64,000 bases of DNA. Origin: Clonostachys chloroleuca. Taxonomy: Eukaryota; Ascomycota; Sordariomycetes; Hypocreales; Bionectriaceae. The translations under genes and the position numbers were made by a program. Positions 1 through 10,247 of this stretch are shown here, in pieces. The notes under the pieces were generated by a model. It was not told where the DNA came from and searched no databases. It saw only the letters and a list, made by a program, of their open reading frames with translations. Location of the stretch: assembly GCA_037952775.1 (NCBI GenBank), contig JBANAY010000004.1, forward strand, positions 8,928,001 to 8,992,000, written 5' to 3'. Each line of letters opens with the position of its first letter. Position 1 is the stretch's first letter.

Positions 1-19
1 AAGTATTCCATCCCCTTCG

Positions 20-1262
20 TCAATGGTGCCGCTTTTGGCGCTTGTTTCCATTCTCACGTTTGAACTCCCCAGAGTATAGCTTGAAAAAGTTGGTAGGCTC
101 CGTTGCATGTTCACCTGTAACATCATGGAACGCCGTGGTGCTGATGTAATTTGTCTTGCCCTCTCGGACTAGACTGTAATATTCCAGGATGTACTGTTGC
201 TCCGAGTCATCACTCTCAGACTGTCTCTTAAGGACCCTCTTGGCCTCAGCTCTGCGTAGATTGAGTTATTGGTTAGCGCTCGGAAACATTGAAAACGGAC
301 TTTTTTCGCAAGTTGCGTACGCTGAAATGTCTTCGAATTCCAGTTCGCTCCCCAGAGCCTGGCTTGCAGCTTCCGCGAGTTCCTTTCCTGCACAGAGCAT
401 TGGCCCTATAAGAGACCGTGGTTAACAGTTGTTTCTAAACTTCTGTACATCACGATTTTTCTCACCAGTGACAACCATCATTTGCCCACGGTGTCGGTCA
501 TCGAAGCCATGTTCGCCTTTGCCGCTCAGCACTAGAGCCGCGACGAAAGCAACATCCTAAGCAGAGTCCAAATTAAAACCTTATACATCACTGGCAATAT
601 CGCTCTGGGCTAGGCTTACACCCAAAGCCACTGGCGCGAATTTGTGATTCTTGCCAATTGGCAACGGAAGAACACCCTCCGATTTTGCTTGCGGCGCGTA
701 TAGCAAGAGGTTCTCAGCGTAAAAACCAGCCCTAGATACCCAGAATCTATTAGTTAGGGATGCAGAGAAATATAGAATGCACTCGGTCTCCGTACCGGAT
801 TACACATGGCGAGTGTCCAAGCTCAGTAGACGCGTCCCCCTTGCTGGCCAGTGTCAAGTTCTCCAGCTCAATGAACTCACGCAGGTGCGGTTGTTTTTTC
901 GGATCTGCGTAGTCGCAACCCACGGAACTAATGAGGAGGACATTGGAGATTCCCGACTTCTTCGCCGCGGTGATGAGTTCGACTGAGATGTTATGCTTGT
1001 CCTTGTGAGCTGGGGGGATAAGGCAAATGGTGTCGCATCCGGTGTCCTGCAGCGTCTTCCTCATAGCTTTCTCGCGGCCTGGCGAGTGTTTAACGACCTT
1101 TGCGCCTCGCTTACCAAGCTCTTTTGCTTTGCTGGACGTTGGATCCAAGGCTAGGACAGTGAGTGAGTCTATCTTGGTGGAGAAAGGCTCACTGAGAAGT
1201 AGGTCGGCGATGGCAAAGCCAGTATTGCCATCGGCAGCTGAAATGCACACGTTGCGAGCCAT
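20..1262 (-). CDS. NmrA-like NAD(P)-binding protein
   Basis: The protein begins at the ATG whose complement ends at 1262 and opens with a nucleotide-binding pattern typical of atypical short-chain dehydrogenases of the NmrA/HSCARG class (AADGNTGFAIADLL, near residues 9-22). Four GT-AG introns fit. The first (about 732-795) joins CVIR to AGFYAENLLLYAP, the family's conserved Arg-Ala-Gly-Phe-Tyr segment. The others lie near 560-640, 420-475 and 250-320. Reading across them gives an uninterrupted C-terminal half ending at a TGA at 20-22. The family binds NAD(P) and acts as a redox sensor or as a reductase in metabolism; the active-site Tyr/Lys of true dehydrogenases is usually degenerate. No catalytic role can be assigned here. 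The gene appears intact, unlike several neighbours. Exon ends other than the first are approximate. Confidence 0.82.
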
Positions 1263-2794
1263 GTCTTCTCCTTCCCGGAAGGTGAATTCCTTTAATCGGT
1301 GTAGTTATTAAAAAGTTATCTCAATGATAAGAATTGCAGGTTGGATACTTAAGCGCAATGGCAGACCACGCTGATGGGTTCATCTACATACTCTACGACG
1401 ATGCACAAGGATGCAAGTGACAATGCTATATAACGCTCTGTGATTTAGCTACACCTTTCGGTTGCAAACTGGAGTAATGATTCATGGGAAGATCTCCCCG
1501 AATTTGTATGAGAGACTTGTGACATAATCTCTGTTCTGTATGGCGTTCGTGTGACGCAAGCTTACTTTAAGCCTCACGAATAAGGTTTCCTTTTTTACTT
1601 CTTTTCCAGGGGCCTTGTGGATTTGTTTGTCGCAGACGTTTCAAACAGTAACGTCAGTTTTAATAATTAAAAGCATTCTACTACATAAAATAACGCGAAT
1701 TGCTGCTTCGTCGGCGAGCTGCATCAATTGCAGGCTCCCGCAGCAATCGCAACACTCTACTCCAGGCGCGGCGTATCTGCGTCCTAAAATGTAGTAATGG
1801 AAAAACTTCAAAACGAAAGTGAAGGAGATCCCGAGATGCGCGGATCGGCGATGCAAGATATTTGGTCACGTCATAACATGTGCCGGAGCGACTGGCCCCT
1901 CAATCTGGTCAAATCAATGCGATCACACCACAAGCATGTCGAAGTGGATTGGAAATTTTTACCTCTCAGGGCTCGGAGATCAGAGATCCAGGTGACGATA
2001 GGATGGGCCGTTCGAGTCGTCGCAGGCATGGAAGGGTGTGTGCCGTGATGACCAACCAGAGCTAGTCTCACCAACCCAGTCAGTGATTCGATCTCGATTG
2101 GCAGCTAGAGATGTGATTTGACTACGGCTCAAGCATAGCTGTTTTCACGGCTGGATCATACACTATTCGCATTGGGCTGCCATGACGCGGGCCGGGCAGA
2201 AACCTCCGAGGTTTCGCATCAAGACAATCATATTTATAAAAACAAAAACCATTTTAATTGTTTGTATTTCTTTCCAAAAAATCATAATCAAAATACTTCC
2301 GCTCGAGATGGTAGGAATATTACAAAATCATTGCAGCATATTTACTCATGGTGATACCTGCAAACTTAAAGCTTGTCAGAGAGGCTCTTGATGAGTTCGA
2401 CGAAGCACATAGAGAGCGCGGTGAAATAGACATACAGCGCATCATCGTCTAAGGCCCAGAACTATATTCATGAAGCACTTTGCCCGTAAATTCTAGGCAA
2501 GGAGATCTTCTAAACTGAACCGATTATTATTAACCCAGGTAGGAGTAGACTACAAAAAGAAGGTAGGTTAGAATAAATACCTATCAGTAAATTCTAATAA
2601 TTGCTTCTGACGGACGAGAGAGTTCGAGTATAAAATAAGAAACAGCAATGAATGATGCCAGACCTGACAATTGCTTCTAACAAGTCATAACGTATATAGA
2701 AACACTGGTAAAATAGGTTATATAGTCCAAGCCGAACGTTTTATCTCCCTTTCAGTCTACCTTACCCGAATCTCAAGCGAAAATCACCTCAGTA
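1263..2794. other. Intergenic, no gene seen
   Basis: About 1.5 kb between the 5' end of the NmrA-like gene and the 3' end of the DddP-like gene. Open frames here are short, overlap on opposite strands and show no recognisable domain. The stretch 2210-2700 is AT-rich with many TAAT/ATTA steps but is not as extreme as the block at 30.4-32.2 kb. Confidence 0.6.
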
Positions 2795-4147
2795 TCAATC
2801 GTGCAGAAAGCTTTCTTCAAATGGATAATGAGTTAGTAACTCATAGCCTGTCTCAGTTACAAGCAGTTGATTCTCTAGCTTGATACCATCCTTGCCGCCA
2901 ACTTCACCAACATAGGCTTCGACACACATGACCATACCCGCTTGAAGCTCTCCCTCGTAGCCGTAGGAATCCAAATCCTCGGGGTAGCGGATGCTGGGAT
3001 ACTCATCGCACAACCCTACGCCATGGAACATGACGCCATAGCGCTGAGCGCGGCAGCTTTCAGGGAGACGGTAGCCGTTGCGCGTCAAATCAGTAAAGCG
3101 CACGCCGGGCCTGATCATCTCGATATTCGTCGAGATGTGCTCGTGGGCGATGCGATACAGGCGTTTCTGCTCAGCTGTGGGCTCGAGGTCGCCGCAGATC
3201 CAGCTCCGCGACATGTCGGCACACATACCATATACGCCGATGAGGTCGGTATCGAATGACAGCAGGTCTCCATCTCGGAGTACTCGCGGCCCAGATTCTT
3301 GATACCAGGGGTTTGTGCGCGGGCCAGAGTTGAGAATACGAGTTTCGATCCATTCACCGCCACGACGAATGTTTCCCGAGTGCAGAGCAGCCCAGACGTC
3401 GTTTTCCGTGGCACCAGCGCGCATGGCCTGTCGCATCTCGCCGACCGCGGCTTCGCAGGAGGCGACCGCACATTTTATTGCGCGGATCTCATCCGGGCCC
3501 TTGATCATCCGTGCATGTTCCATAACAACCTGCCCATCAGACACGGCCACTCCGAGCGCATCGAGGGCACGCAGGCCGGCGATCTCAATGCGATCCACGG
3601 CTAGCCGGCGGTTGCTGCTAGAATGCTTTCGGAGCAACTCGTCCACTTCTCTGCCGAAACGCGCGGCATGTTCACCGGAGCGATCGCCTGTTTCGAAGTA
3701 GAAGAATGTGGCACCGGTGCGCCGTTCGCTAATCAGCGGCAAATGGGCAGAGAGATGGCCACAGTTATGGAAATCCCATAGCACGATGTATCCGCTAGGT
3801 GCAATGAAGCAAGCGCGGGCGGGATTATGTGTGGTCCACAGCTGCATATTGGTGGTGTCCGTGGCATAACGAATGTTTAATGGATCAAATAGTAGTATCC
3901 CGCCCAGGCGGTGACTCTTCAGCTGATCACGAATGCGTTGCAGGCGATACTCGCGCATCGTCGGTAGGTGTGGCGGCTTCAAGCCGAGATGCTGCCATTC
4001 AGCGAAGGCCAGTGGTGTTGGTCCGATCTCGACGCGGTCATTGTCGTTGTTCGAGCCATCAGGCTTGTGCGGGTGGGTGGGGTTGATTCGACGAGAGCCA
4101 GGAGGGATGGAGAACGGAGAGGTCAGACCAACTACTTCTTCCTTCAT
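2795..4147 (-). CDS. dddP: DddP-like DMSP lyase (M24 peptidase fold)
   Basis: A single-exon frame of 450 residues from the ATG at 4147; an upstream in-frame ATG at 4318 would add 57 residues without similarity to the fold. The protein is a creatinase/Xaa-Pro-dipeptidase (M24) type 'pita-bread' enzyme. Candidate metal ligands are Asp299 and Asp301 (FDTDLIG), Asp311 (CADMSR), His375 (FHGVGLCDEYP), Glu410 (VMCVEAYVG) and Glu425 (KLENQLLV). From memory, the bacterial DMSP lyase DddP from Ruegeria uses Asp295, Asp297, Asp307, His371, Glu406 and Glu421, with Asp377 as catalytic base. All match here at a constant offset of 4 (Asp381 in the last case), and Tyr366 matches Tyr370. DddP splits dimethylsulfoniopropionate into dimethyl sulfide and acrylate. 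DddP has been reported in some Aspergillus and Fusarium species. Activity here is inferred from residues only. No signal peptide; probably cytosolic. Confidence 0.85.
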   Translation of the reverse strand: MKEEVVGLTSPFSIPPGSRRINPTHPHKPDGSNNDNDRVEIGPTPLAFAEWQHLGLKPPHLPTMREYRLQRIRDQLKSHRLGGILLFDPLNIRYATDTTNMQLWTTHNPARACFIAPSGYIVLWDFHNCGHLSAHLPLISERRTGATFFYFETGDRSGEHAARFGREVDELLRKHSSSNRRLAVDRIEIAGLRALDALGVAVSDGQVVMEHARMIKGPDEIRAIKCAVASCEAAVGEMRQAMRAGATENDVWAALHSGNIRRGGEWIETRILNSGPRTNPWYQESGPRVLRDGDLLSFDTDLIGVYGMCADMSRSWICGDLEPTAEQKRLYRIAHEHISTNIEMIRPGVRFTDLTRNGYRLPESCRAQRYGVMFHGVGLCDEYPSIRYPEDLDSYGYEGELQAGMVMCVEAYVGEVGGKDGIKLENQLLVTETGYELLTHYPFEESFLHD

Positions 4148-4773
4148 TGTGAACAGCAGTCGTTTATAGCTTGCAGTACAGATAGGCAACAAAGCTTTAT
4201 ACGAGGTGCACAATGAGCAAAGTGCCCGTCGCCGAAATGGACGAGAGCAGTGCAAAGGGATGGGATAGAACTTCAAAATCAGAGATCCAAAATCAGAGAT
4301 CCGGGCTCCTCTATTCATGTATCTCTGTAAGGAAATCGTTGAAATGCTACTGGTCCAACAGAGATGTCGCAGTCTTTTTATCTCACGTGGAGAGGAGCTC
4401 AGATGAATTTCCTAACCTGTATTAATCACGTGCGATAGTTAGTACTTGGTACGCCGTAGATCTTGTCGCTCGCCAAGTGAAGTGGGTGACATTGAGATCA
4501 AGGCACTCAAAATTAAGCTGCTTATTTTCGAGCCTGCGATCGGTATTAACAGATTATTGAGTACTAGCAACACATACATAAGAGACAAACAACATATATT
4601 GTCACGTTGTTTCTTAGATTAGTCTATTTATAACCACTCTTCCATTAAGTTTCTCATTGTCGCCCCTTTGCTCGCTTCCTCAATGCGGAGGCACTGGCAC
4701 TGCTTGCCGCTAAATCTCAGCATTTTGGGCTCTTTTCTCTGCCAGCCTGGTCTGGTTGATCCCACATTTTGCA
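4148..4773. other. Intergenic, promoter side of the DddP-like gene
   Basis: Upstream region of the DddP-like gene. No coding signal was recognised. A TTTATA stretch lies about 45 nt above the chosen start codon (4195-4200, read on the minus strand as TATAAA), a possible TATA element. Confidence 0.4.
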
Positions 4774-4900
4774 GCCAATCAAAAGCTCCATACTACACAC
4801 AAATGTCAAGCTCCACCCAGATTTGCGTGTAGCATGAAGCACCTGATTGGCCCACCATCTCGCAAAGTGGGGGTCTTGGTCCCCCATCAACAACCAAGAC
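4774..4900. repeat. Structured dispersed repeat, copy A
   Basis: A segment bounded by GCCAATC (4774-4780) and its inverse GATTGGC (4845-4851); the right end reads on the minus strand as GCCAATCAGGTGCTTC. It is followed by a hairpin, TGGGGG at 4868-4873 pairing with CCCCCA at 4881-4886 around a 7-nt loop, and then TCAACAACCAA. The same order, spacing and flanking bases recur in copy C at 8172-8315, but with a different hairpin stem. The alignment was made by eye. Confidence 0.6.
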
Positions 4901-4910
4901 AATGGACCAG

Positions 4911-5435
4911 AGTAGCGTGAAAAGGCGGGAGCAGCTCATATCAACTCCCCAACCCGTACCAGCCATTGCATCAGTCAGTATATACGGCTGACCCTGGGTT
5001 GTTCTGGTGCGCTGTGGCTCGCTTCTTCTTTACAGACTCAGGCACTGGCACTAAAAAATTCCGACTGAGTCTCCTGGGCCAGCCTTGTGTCTGCTCCTCT
5101 CCATCTCCCCGCCTTACTACCCCTGGCCTGGCTCCATCGCAGGGGGTTCGGACAAGGTGAGCCTTGTACATTAGATAGCCAATCAAGTGCTTCAGAATAC
5201 ACAAACATGGTGAGGATCGGGTTCGCTCGCGATTGGCGCATCGTCCCGCAAACAGCTCGAGCTAGTTCATGTTTGCCTTGCTGGATTCAAACTAATACGG
5301 CTAATAATGAGAGCTTATTTGGGTCAATAATGTCTGTGCATTCAATCTCTTGTGGTTATGTGTCATTATATTATTGTCATCTAATAACCTAACACTCTCT
5401 ATATTCCAAGTCTTAGGCTAGATGCTCGCTGAAAA
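4911..5435. other. Intergenic, no gene seen
   Basis: Between repeat copy A and the purine tract. It contains the short repeat copy B and several overlapping small frames on both strands that resemble no known protein. Confidence 0.5.
5178..5237. repeat. Structured dispersed repeat, partial copy B
   Basis: Starts AGCCAATCAAGTGCTTCA, almost identical to the left end of copy C (8171-8188), and closes with the inverted GATTGGC at 5231-5237. The interior is shorter and diverged, and the following hairpin is not evident. It looks like a truncated relative of copies A and C. Confidence 0.5.
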
Positions 5436-5515
5436 AGATGGGGGCGGGGAAGGGGAGGAGAGGGGGCAAGGAGAGGGGGAAGGAGAAGGGGGAAAGGGGA
5501 AAGGGGAAAGGGGCA
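5436..5515. repeat. G-rich polypurine tract
   Basis: About 80 nt made almost only of G and A, with many runs of three to five G (for example GGAGAGGGGGAAGGAG). It lies immediately downstream (in the gene's direction) of the kinase pseudogene's stop. It could form G-quadruplex or triplex DNA and act on 3'-end formation, or it may simply be a low-complexity expansion. Confidence 0.7.
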
Positions 5516-5525
5516 TGAGGAATAT

Positions 5526-7294
5526 CTAATCAATAGAAGACTGATCATCACCCGGGAAGGCACCAGGTAACAGCTGCGTGACGTCTCTGGCTCGGGCTGG
5601 TGTCTCTGCGACTACGAACTGCTGCTGCGCCGCTCGAGTGGCAGGCCTTGTAGCTCGCGCACCGATTCCCACCAGGTCTCTCGGTGGCCGGCCTCCTCTC
5701 TGCTCCCGCCCACCAGCCCGCATCTCAGTACCGGCCACTGGTCCCGCTGGCCCTTGCAGTCCCGTTCCAGGGCCCGGTCTTGTTCCATGCGCATCAACAG
5801 CCCGATGAGGTGTAGTCCGGCCTTCCCCACGAAAGACCTGGTCCAGTATATCCGCCGCTGACGCTCTCCGGTCAGGGTCGATTTCCGCCATGGCTCGTAT
5901 AGCCCGAAGCCGTTGTGCGTTCGCCGCCTCTCGAATCGCCTTCATCCTCAATGGAGGTGCTGTGCGCCGTGACTTGCGCTGAAAGCCGCCCTCATCCAGT
6001 GCGTACGCTAGTGTGACAAAGAGTGACCAAACATCCACTTTGGTGGTCTGTGGCCCATTTTGAATATCCAATTCAGGCGCCATGTAGAGGGACGTTCCGA
6101 CGCGCGAACAAGCGTCGGTGGCGAGATTGGACAGGCCAAAGTCCGCAACCTGGTACTCGTACTTTCCTTCCTGACCAAGGGACAAAGCCGAGTCATACAA
6201 AATGTTCTCGGGCTTCACGTCGCGGTGGATGATGCCATGGTGCGATAAATAGTCGAGTGCCTGGAGCATCTGGTGAAGTAGCGGCTTTGGCAACGACGGG
6301 TCCTCGACGAATACGTCCCGGGAAATCAGCTGTTCAACGTTGCCGGGCTTGAGGTCCATAAAAATCAATAGATCCTCCCCTTCCTGTCTAGAGCACAGGC
6401 ATTTGATAATGTGTCTCTATCGCGCATTTACTGTTAGCTGTCATGCAGTCAAGGCAACGATACCCTTCGCCATTTCTGGGTTCCATCATCTGGTAAGAGA
6501 CGTACGTGGGAGACTTTGGACAAGGTGTGAACCTCTCGCTTCAGTAGAATATACTCGTCAGAGTCTGGCGGTGGGCACCTGACCGTTTTCATCGCCAAAA
6601 GGTTGCCTGTGTCGACGTCGACGACGCTGTGTACCTTACCAAAGCCGCCGCTTCCCAGGAATTTCCGAGTCGAGTACCTGATCTGTACCCTGTTGTTAGA
6701 AGCCGGAGTGTGAATACGGGTTACGCGCCCCGACGGTGCCACGGTAGGGGCACCTTCGTCCAGGACTGTGCGTGCTAGACGGGGATTGTCTTCGCGGTAG
6801 CTGATGATTTTGGGCACGTTGAGATGTTCCCTGAGGTGCCAGACGATCCGGAACTTGTACATGTCACAGCTGGCACCCCCGAATCCCAACAGCAAATTGA
6901 CCGTGGGGTCTATGATTACCCGGCGCGGGATCCGTCCCGCCTCAAAGGGCAGGGCAGTGTCACCGTGCAACTGCGTGGTGTTGTTGTTTGACCGGTCATG
7001 GAGCATAATCTCCCGCTGATTGGTCTTGTGGAATTCAAAGGAGCACTGAATTCACGAAATACCTACTCCTTCGACGAATATGTTGCCGAGGCGTCCAATA
7101 GTAGCCAACGTGTACCGAGACGTAGAGCCAATGTGGAGGCCGACATCTAGAGCGTAGATCTCTCGAGAGTTTGCGTCGCTAGAGATATCCGATACCAGGT
7201 GGGCATTGTCGGGGTGTTCCAGTACCTTTTTGGCTCGGGGATTGGCAGGGAGGAGAGAAAGGAGAGCGTACGGATGCGGGCCATCACGCGGCAT
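5526..7294 (-). pseudogene. FHA-protein kinase interrupted by an in-frame stop
   Basis: Two exons fit (6506-7294 and 5526-6416, intron 6417-6505 with GTACGT donor, joined in phase 0), 560 codons from the ATG at 7294. An N-terminal FHA-like region is followed by a Ser/Thr kinase domain. The kinase has a glycine loop (GSGGFGKVHS), the ATP-binding Lys in LLAMKTV, the helix-C Glu in LKREVHTL, the catalytic loop HRDVKPENIL, DFGLSNL and the APE motif. The C-terminal tail is Arg/Gly/Pro-rich. A TGA at 7052-7054 falls inside the FHA region, between EGVGIS and IQCSFEFHKT. Both sides are typical of this fungal FHA-kinase family, so the frame continues without shift. A 51-nt GT-AG intron could remove the stop, but it would also delete this conserved FHA strand. 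The kinase half could still be translated from an internal start. Confidence 0.75.
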
Positions 7295-8459
7295 ATTGTG
7301 TAGCGATGATGTATGCGAGAATATAGATGTTCAAGCACAGGACAAGCATCAAGAGGGTATACCGTATAGCAAGCAAAGTGAAAGAGCGCAAGGGGATGGA
7401 TGGAACGCGGTTAGGACCAAAGAAGTTGGTGATAAAGGAGACACTCCCAATCACTGCGATGGGCTGAATTTTGTCGGATGGAAGGTAATCGGTGGGCTGC
7501 GAGCTTTCTATTGCTGGCCATGGATGGCGGCGGGTGATAATCTGGGCCTCAGGCAGCGACCCCTTTGATTCGTTGTGGGGCAAGCGGTTGACGTGAAACA
7601 AGGCACACAGGTATCGTAGAGATCTTTTCGCGCAAGTCAGGGACCTCGTTTTCTTATTAATGACAATAAAATAAAAATGATGAATTGATAAGAAACTATT
7701 CTATATTATATGGATCGATATTGTGTTACTTACTGGATTAAGTGTCTTCATATTGTGTAGAATTTCTGAACGTGCCATGCTTTGTGTCAGCCAGTCGCTC
7801 GTAGCTCAGCGTAATCTAGGTAGCCGTTGGGCTGAATATAGGTACATTTTTAGGCGGTGCCTATTGAAGGTACCATCCACGAAGGGATACAAGAAGATAG
7901 AGCACTTGAAACACAAACGGGGAATCATAACTGTTCCTTCCTATTTTCAGCGAAGCCCGGCCAGTCGTCCGTGAATACAGCTGTCATCTCAACAAAATTA
8001 GCATCTCTCAGAAGTGCAATCAGCTCCTCCATTATTATTTAAGGCTACCAAGGAGCTAATGGCGGGGGGGACGGCTGATCAGCGGTTTAGCGGGGGGGCT
8101 GGTATGGCCAATTACAGGACGAGCCTAGATTAAGGTAGCGACTCCATTGGCTACAGTAAAGGCATCATACAGCCAATCAAGTGCTTCATACCACATACAT
8201 CTCTCAAGATCCACCTGATTTTGTGGTGTGTAGCTCTGCACTCGTGATTGGCCCATCGCTCCCCAAGTGCTGGAGGACAAAGCCCTCCAGCACTTGGTCA
8301 ACAAGCAACAAAGCTTGGGTGGCCGCTTTGGAGCAGTTGAATTGCCATCATCATATTGTTTCCCTCCTTCTTCTGCCAATCTCATGCTCCTTCCCACGTC
8401 ACGCTGTCATGCTGCTCTATTTTGAATAACCTCGCGCCGTCGAGACTAACCTTGCACCA
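7295..8459. other. Intergenic, contains repeat copy C
   Basis: Between the divergently oriented kinase pseudogene and the 595-aa gene. On the minus strand 7284-7601 holds an open frame ending in a hydrophobic stretch, but it overlaps the kinase start and resembles nothing known, so it is not called. G-runs occur at 8062-8069 and 8090-8097. Confidence 0.45.
8172..8315. repeat. Structured dispersed repeat, copy C
   Basis: GCCAATCAAGTGC at 8172 is mirrored by GCACTCGTGATTGGC ending at 8252. It is followed by a perfect 14-bp hairpin: 8263-8276 (CCAAGTGCTGGAGG) pairs with 8284-8297 around a 7-nt loop. TCAACAAGCAA comes next. The distance from the left CCAAT end to the hairpin (91 nt) is nearly that of copy A (94 nt), and both loops are 7 nt although stem sequences differ. 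The element ends about 145 nt before the start codon of the 595-aa gene, so it lies in that gene's promoter or leader region. Confidence 0.65.
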
Positions 8460-10247
8460 ATGTCCTTTACTATCGACAGCACCTCACAGCGCGTGTTGCC
8501 CCACGTTATCGAAGCACTCGAGCGACTGCAGCAAAACCTGGATCAACTCGCGCGCGAAAGGAATCAGCGCTACGACGAACCCCCGCCGCCGTATGCGGAA
8601 TCGGACGAGACCACTCAGCCTCCAAGCCCCGACGTTCCTGACGCTGTGGAAGATGTGGAGGAGGAGCAGTGGCGATCACGCGAAATTCGGAACAAGTCGA
8701 TGCCGTTCTACCAGTTTAGAAGCCAGGCTAAACGCGAGAAGGAGAGGCTTCATGATCAGCGGCTCAAGGAGCTCCACGGCCGGAGACCTACTCTGCCATT
8801 TGACGAAGCCACCGACTACGAAGCCAACGCAGAAAACAATGTGCGAGCTCGCTGGGTTGAGCAGGGAATCTGGGGAGAGGAATGGGGTCCGGCCTGGCTT
8901 CAGGGCATCCGTCCGTTGGGGATCGCGGGTATGCTAGTCCGTAGCTGTGACGGGCCATTCTATAGCCTGGCTACTCCGGACCGCCGCCTAGGGGGTTCTC
9001 GATGGGGCCATGAGCAAGGAAACACTCCCTCGCCATCGCCTCCCCCTTCGCCGCCGCGGCCTCGAGTTCCTGACACTTTAATCTTTGCGAACAGGTCCCC
9101 ATCCCCCCCACCTGCACCCAAACAGCCACGTCCGCGCTATCAAATCGCCCGCGTCCTACCTAATGGCACCATCATAGCCAAAGTTCCAAAGCCTACCGTG
9201 CGCGATCCCGAAGCGTCCCGCCCCCTGCCTCAGTTTTTATTTCAAGTCGCGAAGGAGCGCGAGTGGGTAAAAGACGAGACTGCGTATAAAACGCCAGGCA
9301 GCGCAGTCGACCTCGATTCGTTAGCGTACCAAAGCATCAAAAAGAATTGGATAACGGATGGTATCTGGAGCCCTAAATGGGACGGCGAAGTGCCTGGCCC
9401 ATCATGGTATCACGAGGAACATGAATCATGGGGGCCACTAGAGCCCCAGCAAGCTGCCCCTACTTCGACTGAACCTGCCCAACGGCCCCCTGATCTCACC
9501 GCCGAGGACTCTCAACAACAAACTCGCAGGCGTCAAGACGCCAGTCCCTCATCCGCCCGTGATCAGAGCCATCTTCCCGTCCCTGCATCAGCTTCCGAAG
9601 CCAGCAATCATGCTGCCAGCAATACCTCGAACCAAGTGCCGAACGATGAAGCCGATGCTCCCCGTGCGGGAAGTCCACTTCACAGACGGACACGAAACAC
9701 ACTCTCTCAGCAGGTTGCAGCATCGGATAACGTACCATCTCGGGCACAAGAGCCTCGCCAGTCGCTACGACACGCCACCACAACAAGGCCAGACAACCAA
9801 GACGGGGCTGGCCCCTCTGATGCCCAAGCTCGACGAACAAGACCAAAGCGCAGTCGCAGCGACGACACGGCCGAAAGCGAGCAGCCAGCACCGCTGCTGA
9901 AGCGGGCCAAGAAGAGTGGTGGGGGCAAGGGCCGCGCAAGTACAGCGAACGATGAGCCGACGGAAACAACAAGCGATCCGCGGGAGAACCTACCGGCAGG
10001 TAGAAGGATGGGAGTGCAAGGGGCAAGGACAATGGGAAGCGAGAGCAATACAGATTCTCAAAATGGAGGAACCCGTCGCAGCTCGAGGATTGCAAACCGG
10101 CAGGCTCAAGCCGAAGCTGCGGCTGCTGTGGCCAACACGACACCCAGCGGCACCCACAAGCTCAAGGCCAAGAGCCGCAAGGAAAGGCAAAACTACATCG
10201 AACGATACGCGGGTCGCGATGGCGCCGAAGGGTGGCAACAAGCGTAG
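8460..10247 (+). CDS. 595-aa protein of unknown family with a duplicated GIW module
   Basis: Single-exon frame from ATG 8460 to TAG 10245-10247. I do not recognise the family. Visible parts: an N-terminal amphipathic segment with LPHVIEALERLQQNLDQLA; a PPPPY motif near residue 43, which could bind WW domains; and two related modules near residues 70-160 and 255-330. Each module combines a QFxFQ/QFRSQ start, charged residues, and a W-x3-GIW-x3-W...GPxW end (RWVEQGIWGEEWGPAW; NWITDGIWSPKWDG). A long Pro/Ser/Gln-rich disordered region follows, then a basic C-terminus with KRARP-like patches, RRSSRIA, and a conserved-looking tail ending GRDGAEGWQQA. Basic patches suggest a nuclear protein. A decayed copy of the last 60 codons lies 0.7 kb downstream, so the gene has been duplicated at least once. 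Structured repeat C sits just upstream. Confidence 0.65.
   Translation: MSFTIDSTSQRVLPHVIEALERLQQNLDQLARERNQRYDEPPPPYAESDETTQPPSPDVPDAVEDVEEEQWRSREIRNKSMPFYQFRSQAKREKERLHDQRLKELHGRRPTLPFDEATDYEANAENNVRARWVEQGIWGEEWGPAWLQGIRPLGIAGMLVRSCDGPFYSLATPDRRLGGSRWGHEQGNTPSPSPPPSPPRPRVPDTLIFANRSPSPPPAPKQPRPRYQIARVLPNGTIIAKVPKPTVRDPEASRPLPQFLFQVAKEREWVKDETAYKTPGSAVDLDSLAYQSIKKNWITDGIWSPKWDGEVPGPSWYHEEHESWGPLEPQQAAPTSTEPAQRPPDLTAEDSQQQTRRRQDASPSSARDQSHLPVPASASEASNHAASNTSNQVPNDEADAPRAGSPLHRRTRNTLSQQVAASDNVPSRAQEPRQSLRHATTTRPDNQDGAGPSDAQARRTRPKRSRSDDTAESEQPAPLLKRAKKSGGGKGRASTANDEPTETTSDPRENLPAGRRMGVQGARTMGSESNTDSQNGGTRRSSRIANRQAQAEAAAAVANTTPSGTHKLKAKSRKERQNYIERYAGRDGAEGWQQA

Noticed and set aside
7284..7601. 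Minus-strand small membrane-like protein
   Set aside because: It overlaps the 5' end of the kinase gene, has no recognisable relatives and only one hydrophobic stretch.
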